A DNA stretch of 64,000 nucleotides from Streptomyces tanashiensis (lineage in GTDB: Bacteria; Actinomycetota; Actinomycetes; Streptomycetales; Streptomycetaceae), in NCBI RefSeq assembly GCF_014648895.1, contig NZ_BMRZ01000022.1, positions 1 through 64,000 on the forward strand, written 5' to 3'. Made by a program: the position numbers and the translations under genes. This document shows positions 1 through 8,629 of the stretch, piece by piece. Below the pieces are notes generated by a model that saw only the letters and a program-made list of their open reading frames with translations, had not been told where the DNA came from and did no database searches. The first letter of the stretch is position 1. Every line of letters starts with the position of its first letter.

Positions 1-3000
1 GTGGACCTCGACCGGACGAAGCAGGCCGGCAAGGACGGCTTCGACGAGGGGGTGCAGGGCGCCAAGGAGGGCCTGAAGCTGGCCTCCGCCGGCGGTGGCG
101 GTGGCGGGGGCAAGGGCTTCCACATCGAGCACGACGAGCACGACCAGGCCGGCACCCGGCTGAACGGTGTGAGCGCCGGCATCCACGGCAGGACCGCGGG
201 CAAGCTGACCAAGGCCAAGGGGCATCAGGGCCGCAACAAGGGCCGGGACGACATCGCCGACGCCCTCGACCCGGTCATCGAGAAGGCCATGGGCGCCCTC
301 GTGAAGTCCGCCAAGACCATGGGCGACCACATCGGTGACACCCTGCCCAAGGCCGTCAAGCAGATCTCCAAGGACCACAAGAACAACGACGACGACACGG
401 CCGCCCGCATCGCCCGCCAGCGCAAGGGCGACCACGACAACGGCAGCGGCGGCAAGCCTGACACCGGCAACCGCAAGCGAGACGACCTCGGCACGGCGCG
501 GACAAGGCCGGAGCCGCTGAGGGACGCGGCCTCCGATCCGCGCCGCAACGGCATCGAGCTCAGGAAGAAGACCTGCGAGACCGACCCGGTCGACGTCGCC
601 ACCGGGGAGATGACTCTGCAGCAGACGGACCTGTCCCTGCCGGGAAGCCTCCCCCTGGTCCTCGGCCGCACGCACCTCTCGGACTACCGTTACGGCCAAT
701 GGTTCGGCCCTAGCTGGGCCTCCACCCTGGACGAACGTCTTGAACTCGACCCGAGCGGTGCCGGCGCCGTCTGGGCCCGCGAGGACGGCTCCCTCCTCGT
801 CTACCCGCACCTGCCCGTGCCCGGCGGCGAGCCCGTCCTGCCGCTGGAGGGCCCGCGCCTCGCACTGCTCCACGGCGGACAGGAGGAGGACCGGACGACC
901 TACCAGGTCACCGACCCGCACACCGGACTCACCCGATCCTTCACCGGCAGCCCTTATCAGCCCTCCATCGGCTACTGGCTCACTGCCATCAGGGACCGCA
1001 ACGACAACTGCATAGCCTTCTCCCGCCGCCCCGACGGCTCCCCGACCGCCGTGACACACAGCGGCGGATACACGGTTCAGGTCACCACCGACAACGCCCG
1101 CGTTCACGCGCTCGCCCTGCGAACACCCGCGGGACCGGTCACCGTCATGCGCTTCGGCCACGACGAGCACGGCCACCTCACCGAGGTCTTCAACGACTCC
1201 GATCTGTCCTTGCGGCTCAGCTACGACCCCGACGGCCGGATCACGTCCTGGACCGACCGCAACGACTCGTCCTACCGCTACGTCTACGACTCCGCCGGCC
1301 GCGTCGTGCGCACTATCGGCCCCGACGGCTGCCTCTCCGCGACGTTCTCCTACGACACGCACCCCGAAACCGGCGATCGGATCACCCGGTTCACCGACTC
1401 GACGGGCGCGACGAAGGTCTACGTCCTCAACGACCGGCTCCAGGTCGTCTCCGAGACCGACGCGCTGGGCCACACGGTCCGTCGGACCTGGGACCGGTAC
1501 GACCGCCTCCTGTCCGTCACCGGCCCTCTCGGCCACACCACCACCTACGACTGGGACGAGCAAGGCAACCGGACGAGGATCACCTGGGCCGACGGACAGA
1601 CGTCCACGGCTTCCTACGACGAGCGGAACCTCCCCACCACGGTCAGCGCGCCAGGTGGAGTCGTACGGACACTGGCCTACGACGACCGCGGCAACCGAAC
1701 GGCCGAGACCGACCCGACCGGCGCCACCACCCTGTTCACCTACGACCGGGCAGGGCGGCTCACCGCCGTCGAGGACGCGCTGGGAAACGTCACCCACGTG
1801 CAGTGCGACGGCGCCGGACTCCCGGTCATGGTGACCGACCCGCTCCAGGGACGCAGCCGGTACGAGCGTGACTCCTTCGGGCGTCCCGTACGCATCACGG
1901 ACACGCTCGGCGCGACCACGCACCTCGAATGGACGGTCGGGGGCAGGCCTGCCCGCCGCGTCGAGCCCGACGGCACGCAGCAGTCCTGGACGTACGACGG
2001 AGAGGGCAACTGCGTCGCCTACACGGACGCCATGGGCGCGATCTCCCGCTTCGAGTACACCCACTTCGACAGGCTCTCCGCGCGCACCGGACCCGACGGC
2101 CTCAGGTACGAGTTCGCCTACGACACCGAACTCCGCCTCACGACGGTCACCGATCCTCGGCACCTGACCTGGCGGTACGCTTACGACAGCACGGGCCGAC
2201 TCGTCTCGGAGACGGACTTCGACAGCCGTGTGCTGTCCTACAGCTACGACGCCGCGGGGCGCCTGACCGAACGCCTCAACGGTGCGGGGCAGCGGGTCGG
2301 ATTCGCCTACAACGAGCTCGGGCAGGTGACGAGCAAGGACGCCTCCGGTTCTCTGACGTCCTACGCCTACGACGCTTCCGGGCGCATGGCACGGATCACG
2401 AGCCCGGAATCCGAACTGAGCCGCACCTGGGACCTGAGCGGACGTGTCCTCTCGGAAACCGTCAACGGCAGGACGACGACCTTCGCCTACGACGCGGCCG
2501 GCCGGCGCAGCGGGCGCACCACGCCCACGGGCGCCCATTCCGGCTGGACCTACGACGCCGCAGGCCGCCGGTCCGCCCTCCGGACCGGCGGGCGGACGAT
2601 CACCTTCGAGCGGGACACGGTCGGCCGCGAACTGGCCCGTCACATCGGCGAGTCGGTCGCGGTCACCCAGAAGTTCGACGTGCAGGGCCGGGTGGCCGTG
2701 CAGGTGGTCACTGGTCGGGGTCGCCTGGCCCAGCACCGTACGTACGCCTACCGTGAGGACGGTCATCTCGTCGCGGTCGACGACCGGCTCTCGGGGAGCC
2801 GCCGCTTCGACCTCGATGCCGGGGGCAAGGTTACGGCCGTCACAGCCGAGGGATGGTCTGAACGGTACGCCTACGACGAGACCGGCGGCCAGACCGAGGC
2901 CTCCTGGCCCGCCTCCCATCCCGGCCATGAGGCCGTCGGCCGCCGCACCTATTCCGGCACACGTCTCGTCGAGGCGGGAAACGTTCGCTACGAACACGAC

Positions 3001-4023
3001 GCACAGGGGCGCGTCGTCCTTCGCCAGCAGAAGCATCTCTCGCGCAAGCCCAGTACGTGGCGCTACGGCTGGGATGCTGAGGACCGCCTCGTTTCTGTCA
3101 CCACACCCGACGGCGACCGGTGGCGCTACACGTACGACCCCGTCGGACGGCGCATGTCCAAACAACGCATCGCCGCGGACGGTGCGAGCATCGTCGAGCA
3201 GACCGACTTCAGCTGGGACGGCAGCACGCTCTGCGAACAGACCACCCGGGCGGACTTCCTGCCGCACCCGGTCACTCTCACCTGGGATCACGACGGTCTG
3301 CGGCCCCTCGCCCAGACCGAGCGGATCCTCGGGCGGGACACACCCCAGAGCGAGGTCGACACCCGCTTCTTCGCCATCGTGACCGACCTCGTGGGTACCC
3401 CCAGCGAACTGGTCGACGAGAACGGTGACATAGCCTGGCGCACGCGGAGCACGCTGTGGGGCGGCACGACCTGGGCAGTTGACAGTACGGCGTACACACC
3501 CCTGAGATTTCCCGGTCAGTACTTCGATCCGGAATCCGGTCTGCACCACAACTTCCGTCGGCACTACGACCCGCAGACGGGACGCTATCTCTCCCCGGAT
3601 CCCCTCGGCCTCGCCCCCGCTCCGAACCCGTCGGTCTACGTCCACAATCCCCACACGTGGAGCGACCACCTCGGGCTCGCACCCGAATGCGACGACGACA
3701 CGCAGTCGCTCTGGAAGGCGCCGCAAAGGGGGCAGGGCGACGCCCAGGAGAGGGACGGATACCTGGAGGAGAACTTCCCCGGCGGCCCGGACGATCCCTA
3801 CATGAACGGCCTCGTCTATTTCGCGAAGGAACGGGAGCTCGCCGAGAAGTACGCGCCTCACTACGGCGAAGGAATCATCGAGGTGAGGATTCCGAGGGCA
3901 GACTACGATGCACGCTACGCCCAGTACGAGCGCCCTTACGAGGGCGGCCCCCTGACGGAGCTCGAGATACCCAACACCGTGGTGGAAGAGCTCAACAAGT
4001 ACCCGAGGTTTCGACACAGATGA
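1..4023 (+). CDS. RHS-repeat polymorphic toxin (5' end may lie outside window)
   Basis: A 1340-residue RHS/YD-repeat protein. Residues 1-190 are a glycine/lysine-rich N-terminal region. A DUF6531-type entry domain sits near residues 193-255 (DPVDVATGEMTL), followed by about 25 YD repeats of the form YDxxGRL. The conserved RHS core end (YFDPESGLHHNFRRHYDP, SPDPLGLA) lies near 1174-1210. The last ~115 residues differ from the core and form the variable toxin tip, whose FAKERELAEKYAPHYGEGI segment resembles ADP-ribosyltransferase-like toxin folds; that assignment is tentative. RHS cages encapsulate and deliver such tips in contact-dependent competition. The frame is open from base 1 (GTG), so the true start could be upstream. 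The stop overlaps the next gene by 4 bp, the usual toxin-immunity arrangement. Confidence 0.9.
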   Translation: MDLDRTKQAGKDGFDEGVQGAKEGLKLASAGGGGGGGKGFHIEHDEHDQAGTRLNGVSAGIHGRTAGKLTKAKGHQGRNKGRDDIADALDPVIEKAMGALVKSAKTMGDHIGDTLPKAVKQISKDHKNNDDDTAARIARQRKGDHDNGSGGKPDTGNRKRDDLGTARTRPEPLRDAASDPRRNGIELRKKTCETDPVDVATGEMTLQQTDLSLPGSLPLVLGRTHLSDYRYGQWFGPSWASTLDERLELDPSGAGAVWAREDGSLLVYPHLPVPGGEPVLPLEGPRLALLHGGQEEDRTTYQVTDPHTGLTRSFTGSPYQPSIGYWLTAIRDRNDNCIAFSRRPDGSPTAVTHSGGYTVQVTTDNARVHALALRTPAGPVTVMRFGHDEHGHLTEVFNDSDLSLRLSYDPDGRITSWTDRNDSSYRYVYDSAGRVVRTIGPDGCLSATFSYDTHPETGDRITRFTDSTGATKVYVLNDRLQVVSETDALGHTVRRTWDRYDRLLSVTGPLGHTTTYDWDEQGNRTRITWADGQTSTASYDERNLPTTVSAPGGVVRTLAYDDRGNRTAETDPTGATTLFTYDRAGRLTAVEDALGNVTHVQCDGAGLPVMVTDPLQGRSRYERDSFGRPVRITDTLGATTHLEWTVGGRPARRVEPDGTQQSWTYDGEGNCVAYTDAMGAISRFEYTHFDRLSARTGPDGLRYEFAYDTELRLTTVTDPRHLTWRYAYDSTGRLVSETDFDSRVLSYSYDAAGRLTERLNGAGQRVGFAYNELGQVTSKDASGSLTSYAYDASGRMARITSPESELSRTWDLSGRVLSETVNGRTTTFAYDAAGRRSGRTTPTGAHSGWTYDAAGRRSALRTGGRTITFERDTVGRELARHIGESVAVTQKFDVQGRVAVQVVTGRGRLAQHRTYAYREDGHLVAVDDRLSGSRRFDLDAGGKVTAVTAEGWSERYAYDETGGQTEASWPASHPGHEAVGRRTYSGTRLVEAGNVRYEHDAQGRVVLRQQKHLSRKPSTWRYGWDAEDRLVSVTTPDGDRWRYTYDPVGRRMSKQRIAADGASIVEQTDFSWDGSTLCEQTTRADFLPHPVTLTWDHDGLRPLAQTERILGRDTPQSEVDTRFFAIVTDLVGTPSELVDENGDIAWRTRSTLWGGTTWAVDSTAYTPLRFPGQYFDPESGLHHNFRRHYDPQTGRYLSPDPLGLAPAPNPSVYVHNPHTWSDHLGLAPECDDDTQSLWKAPQRGQGDAQERDGYLEENFPGGPDDPYMNGLVYFAKERELAEKYAPHYGEGIIEVRIPRADYDARYAQYERPYEGGPLTELEIPNTVVEELNKYPRFRHR

Positions 4024-4316
4024 CCCATGAAGAGTCGTGGCAGAAGGCCAAGGAAAGATACCCCGTCGGTTCCACCGCGCGGGGCGTCGTCAAGGCCCGT
4101 TTCCCCTTCGGTGTATTCCTCGAACTGGAGGAAGCATCCGCGGTGAAGGGGTTCGTCGACATCGTTTCGTACAACCCGGGCGGTCCGGGCGATGAAAGCC
4201 CGGCACCGCTCCCTGAGGTCGGCGAAACAGTCGAAGGGACTGTGGTGAGCCTGGTCGACCGGGACCAGCAGATTCGGCTTCAGGTCGGACCGCCGCCCTG
4301 GGAAGGCCGCCCCTGA
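4020..4316 (+). CDS. S1-domain-like small protein, candidate immunity protein for the RHS toxin
   Basis: A 98-residue protein whose ATG lies in the ATGA overlap with the end of the RHS gene. The sequence reads as one OB/S1-type domain: VGSTARGVVKARFPFGVFLEL, then GFVDIVSY, then a turn and VGETVEGTVVSLVDRDQQIRL. This alternation of G-V-V and F-G-V-F is characteristic of S1 folds. S1 domains normally bind RNA. Position directly behind a toxin tip argues that it neutralises that tip, which is inference from synteny. An alternative is an unrelated RNA-binding protein. The longer frame reaching back to 3657 is only the toxin's shadow. Confidence 0.75.
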   Translation: MTHEESWQKAKERYPVGSTARGVVKARFPFGVFLELEEASAVKGFVDIVSYNPGGPGDESPAPLPEVGETVEGTVVSLVDRDQQIRLQVGPPPWEGRP

Positions 4317-4428
4317 CGGAGCCGGCGCGGCGTGACGATGCCGGGGGGGCAGGGTCCTTGGGCATCGTCACGGGCAGGCAGGCTTCTGCGGAGACGTGGG
4401 GCCGCGCCGCCCTGTCGAGGCGATCACC

Positions 4429-4850
4429 ATGCGCACCAGCGCCGGCCGCGGCCGTGTCTACCGTCGCTGTGGCTGCCGGGATACCCACCGCCACTGGCTC
4501 GGTGCCCGCTGCCCCCACCTGATCGCCGACGGCACCCACGGTACCTGGGGATTCGCCGTCGACGTCCCCGCCCCAGAGCACCGCAGAACGACGGTGCAGC
4601 GGCGCGGCTTCACTAGCCAGGACTCGGCCGAAGAGGCACTGCGCCGGCTCCTCGAGGGTGAGGCCGGCGGATTCGACGCGGACCCGAACCAGACCGTCGC
4701 CGCCTACCTGGACACGTGGCTGGCAGCGAAGACGCTCGTACTGAAGCCGACGACGATGGCCCGATACCAGGACTACGTAGCAACGACCTGGTCCCCGCAT
4801 TCGGCACCCTCAAGCTCGAACAGCTCGAACAGCTCGCCCACGTCCCCAAC
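4429..4850 (+). pseudogene. Tyrosine recombinase (integrase) N-terminal fragment, frameshifted and truncated
   Basis: From ATG 4429 the reading frame gives an integrase N-terminus: a Cys-containing region (YRRCGCRDTHRHWLGARCP), then an arm-binding/SAM-like domain (TVAAYLDTWLA, LKPTTMARYQDYV). At about 4780 the homology jumps frame and continues as NDLVPAFGTLKLEQLEQLAHV until about 4850, after which nothing integrase-like is recognisable. The catalytic domain with its R-H-R-Y residues is absent, so this is a dead fragment of an integrative element. Confidence 0.7.
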
Positions 4851-5305
4851 GGCGCCCAGCAGACGGCGGTCCGTACGAACCGGCCCGTGTGGCTGCGACC
4901 ACCGCGCGACCACATCCGCCGCCTCCGCGCAGCCCTCCAGCCGCCACGACCGTGCTGGGGCCTCGATCTCCGGCGCCGAGGTCGGCTGCCGGGACAAAGC
5001 CGGCTCGGCCTGCTCGATGGCGGCCGGCGCCCCTCGCCGAGGCCTTTGGCGGCACCTCTGAGCAGGTCGAGAACGCGCCGGGATCGGCATGGAGCACAAC
5101 CTCGGCGTGGCGGGGGTCAAGGCTGTCACGGCAGCGAGTCTGGCCATGCGCGGCGACGACAGAAGGTATCCGTCAACACCGCTTCCCCTCGTGCTGCTTG
5201 CCTGTCGAGGACGGCGAACACGCCCCGCCAAATTGCGAGTTGAGCGGGAATGCATCGTGCATGATGGGCGGGTGAGTCCGGCCGGTCATCGCAGGGGGAG
5301 ACGAC
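4851..5305. other. Gene-free stretch, no recognisable function
   Basis: About 450 bases between the integrase remnant and the next gene. Both strands have only short frames with Ser/Arg/Pro-rich shadow-like composition. No tRNA, repeat or terminator was recognised. A GGGGGAG ribosome-binding site for the following gene closes it at 5294-5300. Confidence 0.5.
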
Positions 5306-6745
5306 GTGGGAACCTCGAAGCCCAGTCGAGTGCTGATCGACCAGACGATGCTGTGTGAGGCAGCACGGCTCCTGTTGAGCGCTGACGCGCCCCGGATCCG
5401 GATGGGTCACCCGCTGGCGAGGACGCCTGACACGGCCGAGCGTCTGGTCCACTTGGCGACGCTGCTTGACGCGCTGCTGCTCTACGACGAGCTCTACGTC
5501 CTCGACGCGCAGCTTCCACACGACGCCGACACGCTGCCCCTGCGACAAGTCCTGCTCGACCGTCGCATCCTTCGACCTGTCGGCACCCGCGCTCTCTCAG
5601 CGAGCGTCGCAGACGAACTCACCGGGTTCCTGCGCGACGCGGAAACCTTCCAGGAGTCCTGGAGCCCACGCGGACTCGCGTCCGGAGAAGACGTGGCCAA
5701 CAGTGTCCGCCTCCTGCTCGCCCACCCGGACGAGTCCGGGGGTCCCACGAATCCTCGTGGCCGGGGGATCGCTTCGGTCATGCGCGGCGAGGTGGAGGGT
5801 GATCTCTCCGCCGGCCGCATCTGGTCCTCGCGCCCCGAGCTCCAGTCCGATCCGTTGCGCACGCTCGGCTGGACCATGCTCACCAATATCGGCTACTTCC
5901 ACAGCGGCGCGATATACGGAGGCGTTTCGCATCTGCGCACCTTCGTCTACTGGCGCGTCTCCGCCCATCTCCGCATTCCGTTCCTGCCGTCCCTCCACCG
6001 GCTACCGGCCTACCACCTCATCACGGATCACGTGCGCCGCACCGTCCAGGACCGCGTCTACGAGGTCGTCGCCGACTCCTTCCGTACGACCGTGGCCGAG
6101 GTGTACGAGGACGAGAACCCGGCCCCGCTGTACCTGCCGCCCGCGCTGGCTCTCTTCCTCAACCACCTCCGCGCACACGGCGACATCGCCATGGCCGTGG
6201 ACGACTTGCGCCACCAGCACCGCAAACTCCGTCGGGTTTTGGCCGAGCTCCAGCAGTCTCTTGAGCCCGGCTCGACCCTGGGCGACACCAAGGCCGCCCG
6301 TCATCGACTCAACGCGGCTCTGGACGCCCTGCGCGGCGACCTCGACCCGCACGACCAGGCCGCGGCCGGCACGGTGGACCAGCTCATCGACATCGTGCCC
6401 GGCGTGGTCAACGCGGCCGCCAATCCGCTCGACGTGGGCGGCTACGCCGAGGCGCTGGTCGCCCGCCCGGCCGAGTGGATCCGCTCCTGGTGGCTGCGAC
6501 GCCCTGTTCGGTCCGCCATCAGACTGAGCTCTCGGCTGGACAACCTGAGTCGATACCATCGCCTCCTCGGGGAAGCCACAGGCCAGCATGTCGACCCGGG
6601 CCGTTTCGAGCAGCTACGCCAGGAATACGGTGCCGCCCTGACCCTCTACGGTGGGGACAGTCGGCTTCCCGCCGCGACTCCGAGCCCGAGTCCGAGTCCG
6701 ACGGCAGACCCTCCGGAACAGGAAGCCCCGCCTCGGTTCGCCTAA
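5306..6745 (+). CDS. Hypothetical protein, mostly helical, with Pro-Ser tail
   Basis: A 479-residue protein of no family I recognise. GTG 5306 is chosen because GGGGGAG sits 5 bases upstream. The protein appears largely alpha-helical, with a possible coiled coil around DDLRHQHRKLRRVLAELQQS and a low-complexity tail (TPSPSPSPTADPPEQE). No transmembrane segment or catalytic motif is obvious. It ends at a TAA, rare in this genome type. That TAA is part of a CTAA directly abutting the insertion sequence at 6747, so the native C-terminus may have been altered by that insertion. Confidence 0.7.
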   Translation: MGTSKPSRVLIDQTMLCEAARLLLSADAPRIRMGHPLARTPDTAERLVHLATLLDALLLYDELYVLDAQLPHDADTLPLRQVLLDRRILRPVGTRALSASVADELTGFLRDAETFQESWSPRGLASGEDVANSVRLLLAHPDESGGPTNPRGRGIASVMRGEVEGDLSAGRIWSSRPELQSDPLRTLGWTMLTNIGYFHSGAIYGGVSHLRTFVYWRVSAHLRIPFLPSLHRLPAYHLITDHVRRTVQDRVYEVVADSFRTTVAEVYEDENPAPLYLPPALALFLNHLRAHGDIAMAVDDLRHQHRKLRRVLAELQQSLEPGSTLGDTKAARHRLNAALDALRGDLDPHDQAAAGTVDQLIDIVPGVVNAAANPLDVGGYAEALVARPAEWIRSWWLRRPVRSAIRLSSRLDNLSRYHRLLGEATGQHVDPGRFEQLRQEYGAALTLYGGDSRLPAATPSPSPSPTADPPEQEAPPRFA

Positions 6746-7411
6746 AGGGTGTTGCAGAAGGCTTCGTTCTGGGCATTTTGCCTGTATGGGTGGGGTGTTG
6801 CGGGCTGAGCCGGTGTGGGTGGAGACGTTCACTGGCTTGCGGATGGAGCGGTTCGCGAAGCTGGTGAAGGCGGTGCCCGAACGAGGCGGGAACGGACCCG
6901 GTGGCGGCCGGCCGTGGTGTCTGCCGCTGGCGGACCGGGTGCTGCTGGTGGCCGTGTACTACCGCACGAATCTCACCATGCGGCAGCTCGCGCCGCTGTT
7001 CGGTATTTCGCCCGCCACGGTCTGCCGGGTCATCCAGCGGCTCCGTCCGCTGCTGGCGCTCGAGCGGGCTCCGCGGCCGGTTGCGGACACCGAACGGTTG
7101 TGGATCGTGGACGGCACCCTGATCCCGGTCCGCGACCGCAAGGTAGGCGCCTCGTCCCGCAACTACCGGTTCTCGGCAAACGTGCAGGTCATCATCGACG
7201 CGGACACCCGCCTGGTCGTCGCGGCAAGCCGGCCGGCGCCGGGCAACAAGGCAGACGCACATGTCTGGCGCGAGTCGGACCTGCCCGCCCTGGCGGCAAG
7301 CACGACGGTCATCGCGGACGGCGCCTACCTCGGCACCGGCCTGATCGTCCCGCACCGGAAGAGAGCCGGCCGTCCCCTCCTGCGCGGGCAGGAGGAGGAC
7401 AACGCCGAGCA
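6746..7411 (+). mobile_element. IS5-type insertion sequence, left end only
   Basis: The left terminus begins with GGGTGTTGCAGAAG just after a CTAA (6742-6745), which fits the YTAR target preference of IS5-family elements. Homology to the transposase stops abruptly at about 7411 inside NAEHR, and no matching right inverted repeat follows. The element has therefore lost its right end by deletion or recombination. Confidence 0.65.
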
Positions 7412-7550
7412 CCGTTTCGCACCGCCGGTCACCCTCACGGGTGAGGATGACATCACCTGGCAGGCTCGCGTGGCCGACCTGCCGGACGTCGTCCACGACT
7501 ACTCCGCCGATGACGCAGCAGCAGGTCTGCCGGTCGTGTGGCAGCTGTGA
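6786..7550 (+). pseudogene. IS5-family transposase (HTH + DDE_Tnp_4), truncated and fused to a foreign tail
   Basis: From ATG 6786 there is an N-terminal HTH (LTMRQLAPLFGISPATVCRVIQRL) and a DDE_Tnp_4-type core with WIVDGTLIPVRDR, VQVIIDADTRLVVAAS, KADAHVWRES and VIADGAYLG. The family normally continues after EEDNAEHR with the helix bearing the last catalytic Glu. Here that region is replaced in frame by an unrelated 44-residue tail starting FAPPVTLTGED. That tail looks like the C-terminus of a catabolic gene that once preceded the amidohydrolase remnant. Without the final acidic residue the transposase should be inactive. Confidence 0.75.
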
Positions 7551-8000
7551 CCACACCCACGATCACCGACGCCCCCTACCACGTGTGGGACCTGCCGGTC
7601 CGCGATCAGCCCTGGATCACCGGCCAAGCCCTCGCGCCACTGCACCGCAGCTTCTCACGGTGGCCGAGGAACCCCTGAGCTCCTTGCCCTAGGCGGCACC
7701 GACTCATTGGTGGCGGGCGTCGTCGGCTGGACCGACCTGACCGCCCCGACGTCGCCGATACCCTCGCCCGCCTGCGCGAACTCCCAGGCGCGAATCGCTT
7801 GGTGGGTATACGTCACCAGGTCCAGGAAGAGCCCGACCCCAACTGGCTGCTCCACGCCGACGTCCGGCGCGGGCTGATCGCGGTGGCCGAGGCGGGGCTG
7901 GTCCACGACCCGGTCGTCAAGCCGCACCAACTCGCGGCCGCCGTCCCCGTCGCCGCCGACCTTCCCGACCCGCTCGAACCATCGGCTGCAGACCAGCCCG
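7547..8000 (+). pseudogene. Amidohydrolase (COG3618, lactonase-like) remnant
   Basis: Two separated pieces of one gene. From GTG 7547 the frame reads an amidohydrolase_2 N-terminus (YHVWDLPVRDQPWITG), and a stop follows at about 7678. After a gap, the middle of the same family resumes in another frame near 7710-7960 (VAGVVGWTDL, RLVGIRHQVQEEPDPNWLL, GLVHDPVVKPHQL). The metal-binding HxH of the usual DAHHHVWD motif is degraded to DAPYHVWD. The GTG overlaps the stop of the preceding fused frame (TGTGA), preserving an old operon junction, probably sugar-acid catabolism of the host chromosome. Confidence 0.75.
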
Positions 8001-8060
8001 TGAGTACGCTGCCCGACGCGCGCCCTGACCCGGTCAAGGTGCGCGTCGCCCCGGTCAAGT

Positions 8061-8085
8061 GCGCTGGTCCCCAAGTGGCCCCCAG
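8061..8085. repeat. TGGTCCCCA-type repeat, copy 1
   Basis: GCGCTGGTCCCCAAG followed by TGGCCCCCAG. It closely matches 10817-10843, and a related pair lies at 8285-8306. On the minus strand such sequence (TGGGGACCA) resembles the 3' coding ends of actinobacterial integrase genes, so each copy may mark an old integrase tail. This is inference. Confidence 0.5.
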
Positions 8086-8091
8086 AACGAG

Positions 8092-8129
8092 TCAGGGGCC
8101 GTTTCAGATCTCTCTGAAACGGCCCCTGA
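8092..8129 (-). terminator. Intrinsic terminator hairpin of the tRNA-Pro gene
   Basis: A perfect 17-bp inverted repeat: arms at 8092-8108 and 8113-8129 around the 4-base loop TCTC. It lies 18 bases past the 3' end of the tRNA-Pro half at 8147, in the position expected for its terminator when read leftward. Confidence 0.8.
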
Positions 8130-8146
8130 CCTGCGACTTCGAAAAG

Positions 8147-8188
8147 TCGGGACGACAGGATTTGAACCTGCGACCCCTTGACCCCCAG
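8147..8188 (-). tRNA. tRNA-Pro 3' half (partial); attachment site of an integrative element
   Basis: On the minus strand this segment reads the anticodon loop CTGGGGG (anticodon GGG), the 3' anticodon-stem strand, variable loop, the TTCAAAT T-loop with GCAGG/CCTGT stems, the acceptor strand CGTCCCG and a discriminator A, without encoded CCA. Identity to tRNA-Pro stops at the anticodon loop: the bases to the right do not form the 5' half. Elements of the pSAM2 type integrate into tRNA-Pro through a segment spanning the anticodon loop to the 3' end. This is therefore an att site, with the element on the right and the intact tRNA expected at its other end. Confidence 0.8.
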
Positions 8189-8629
8189 GAGTGAGAGTCG
8201 GGGGTATTTTCTGGATTTAGCGGACTTAATCCGGACGCAGGATGTGCGGGTGGGGGTCCGTCGTGCACCGTCGCGCACACCGTGTGGTCCCCAACTGGTC
8301 CCCAAGCGCGGTGCGCGCCACCTTCGGTCGCGGGACCAGAGAGGCAGCCCTCGTGGGACGAACCCCCACCGCCCGCGAGCAGCGCCACGGCCCTCGCAGA
8401 CCGCTGGTATCGTCTGTCCGCCCTTCATTGGATAGCGGTGTCAGCGACGGGGACTGTCGGTCGACGCTGAAGCCGAAAGGCGCACAACCGAAAAGCTCCG
8501 CGCATCGGCGAAGGGGCCACGGTGCCGAAGCGAGCGGCACGCTGTCTCCAAGGCGGTGCGTCAGGGTCGGCATGACTGTCAGTGCCGCGTGTCATCCTTC
8601 TGGTGGATTTTCACTGGAGGTATGACCAT
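8189..8629. other. Element-left intergenic region with possible integrase-tail remnant
   Basis: No intact gene. Minus-strand frames across 8104-8388 read WGPVGDHTV and then GSRGRRFKSCRPDF through the tRNA half. This style of C-terminal read-through is seen where an integrase gene ends at its tRNA attachment site, but no catalytic domain lies upstream. The right part should contain the promoter of the 8630 gene; I cannot define its boxes. Confidence 0.35.
8285..8306. repeat. TGGTCCCCA repeat pair, copy 2
   Basis: TGGTCCCCAAC directly followed by TGGTCCCCAAG. Related pairs are at 8061-8085 and 10817-10843. Possible roles are recombinase arm-type sites or repeated integrase gene ends. Confidence 0.5.

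Noticed and set aside
6519..7556. 345-residue frame on the minus strand
   Set aside because: Covers the IS5-type transposase in antisense; Arg/His/Asp-rich shadow without homology.
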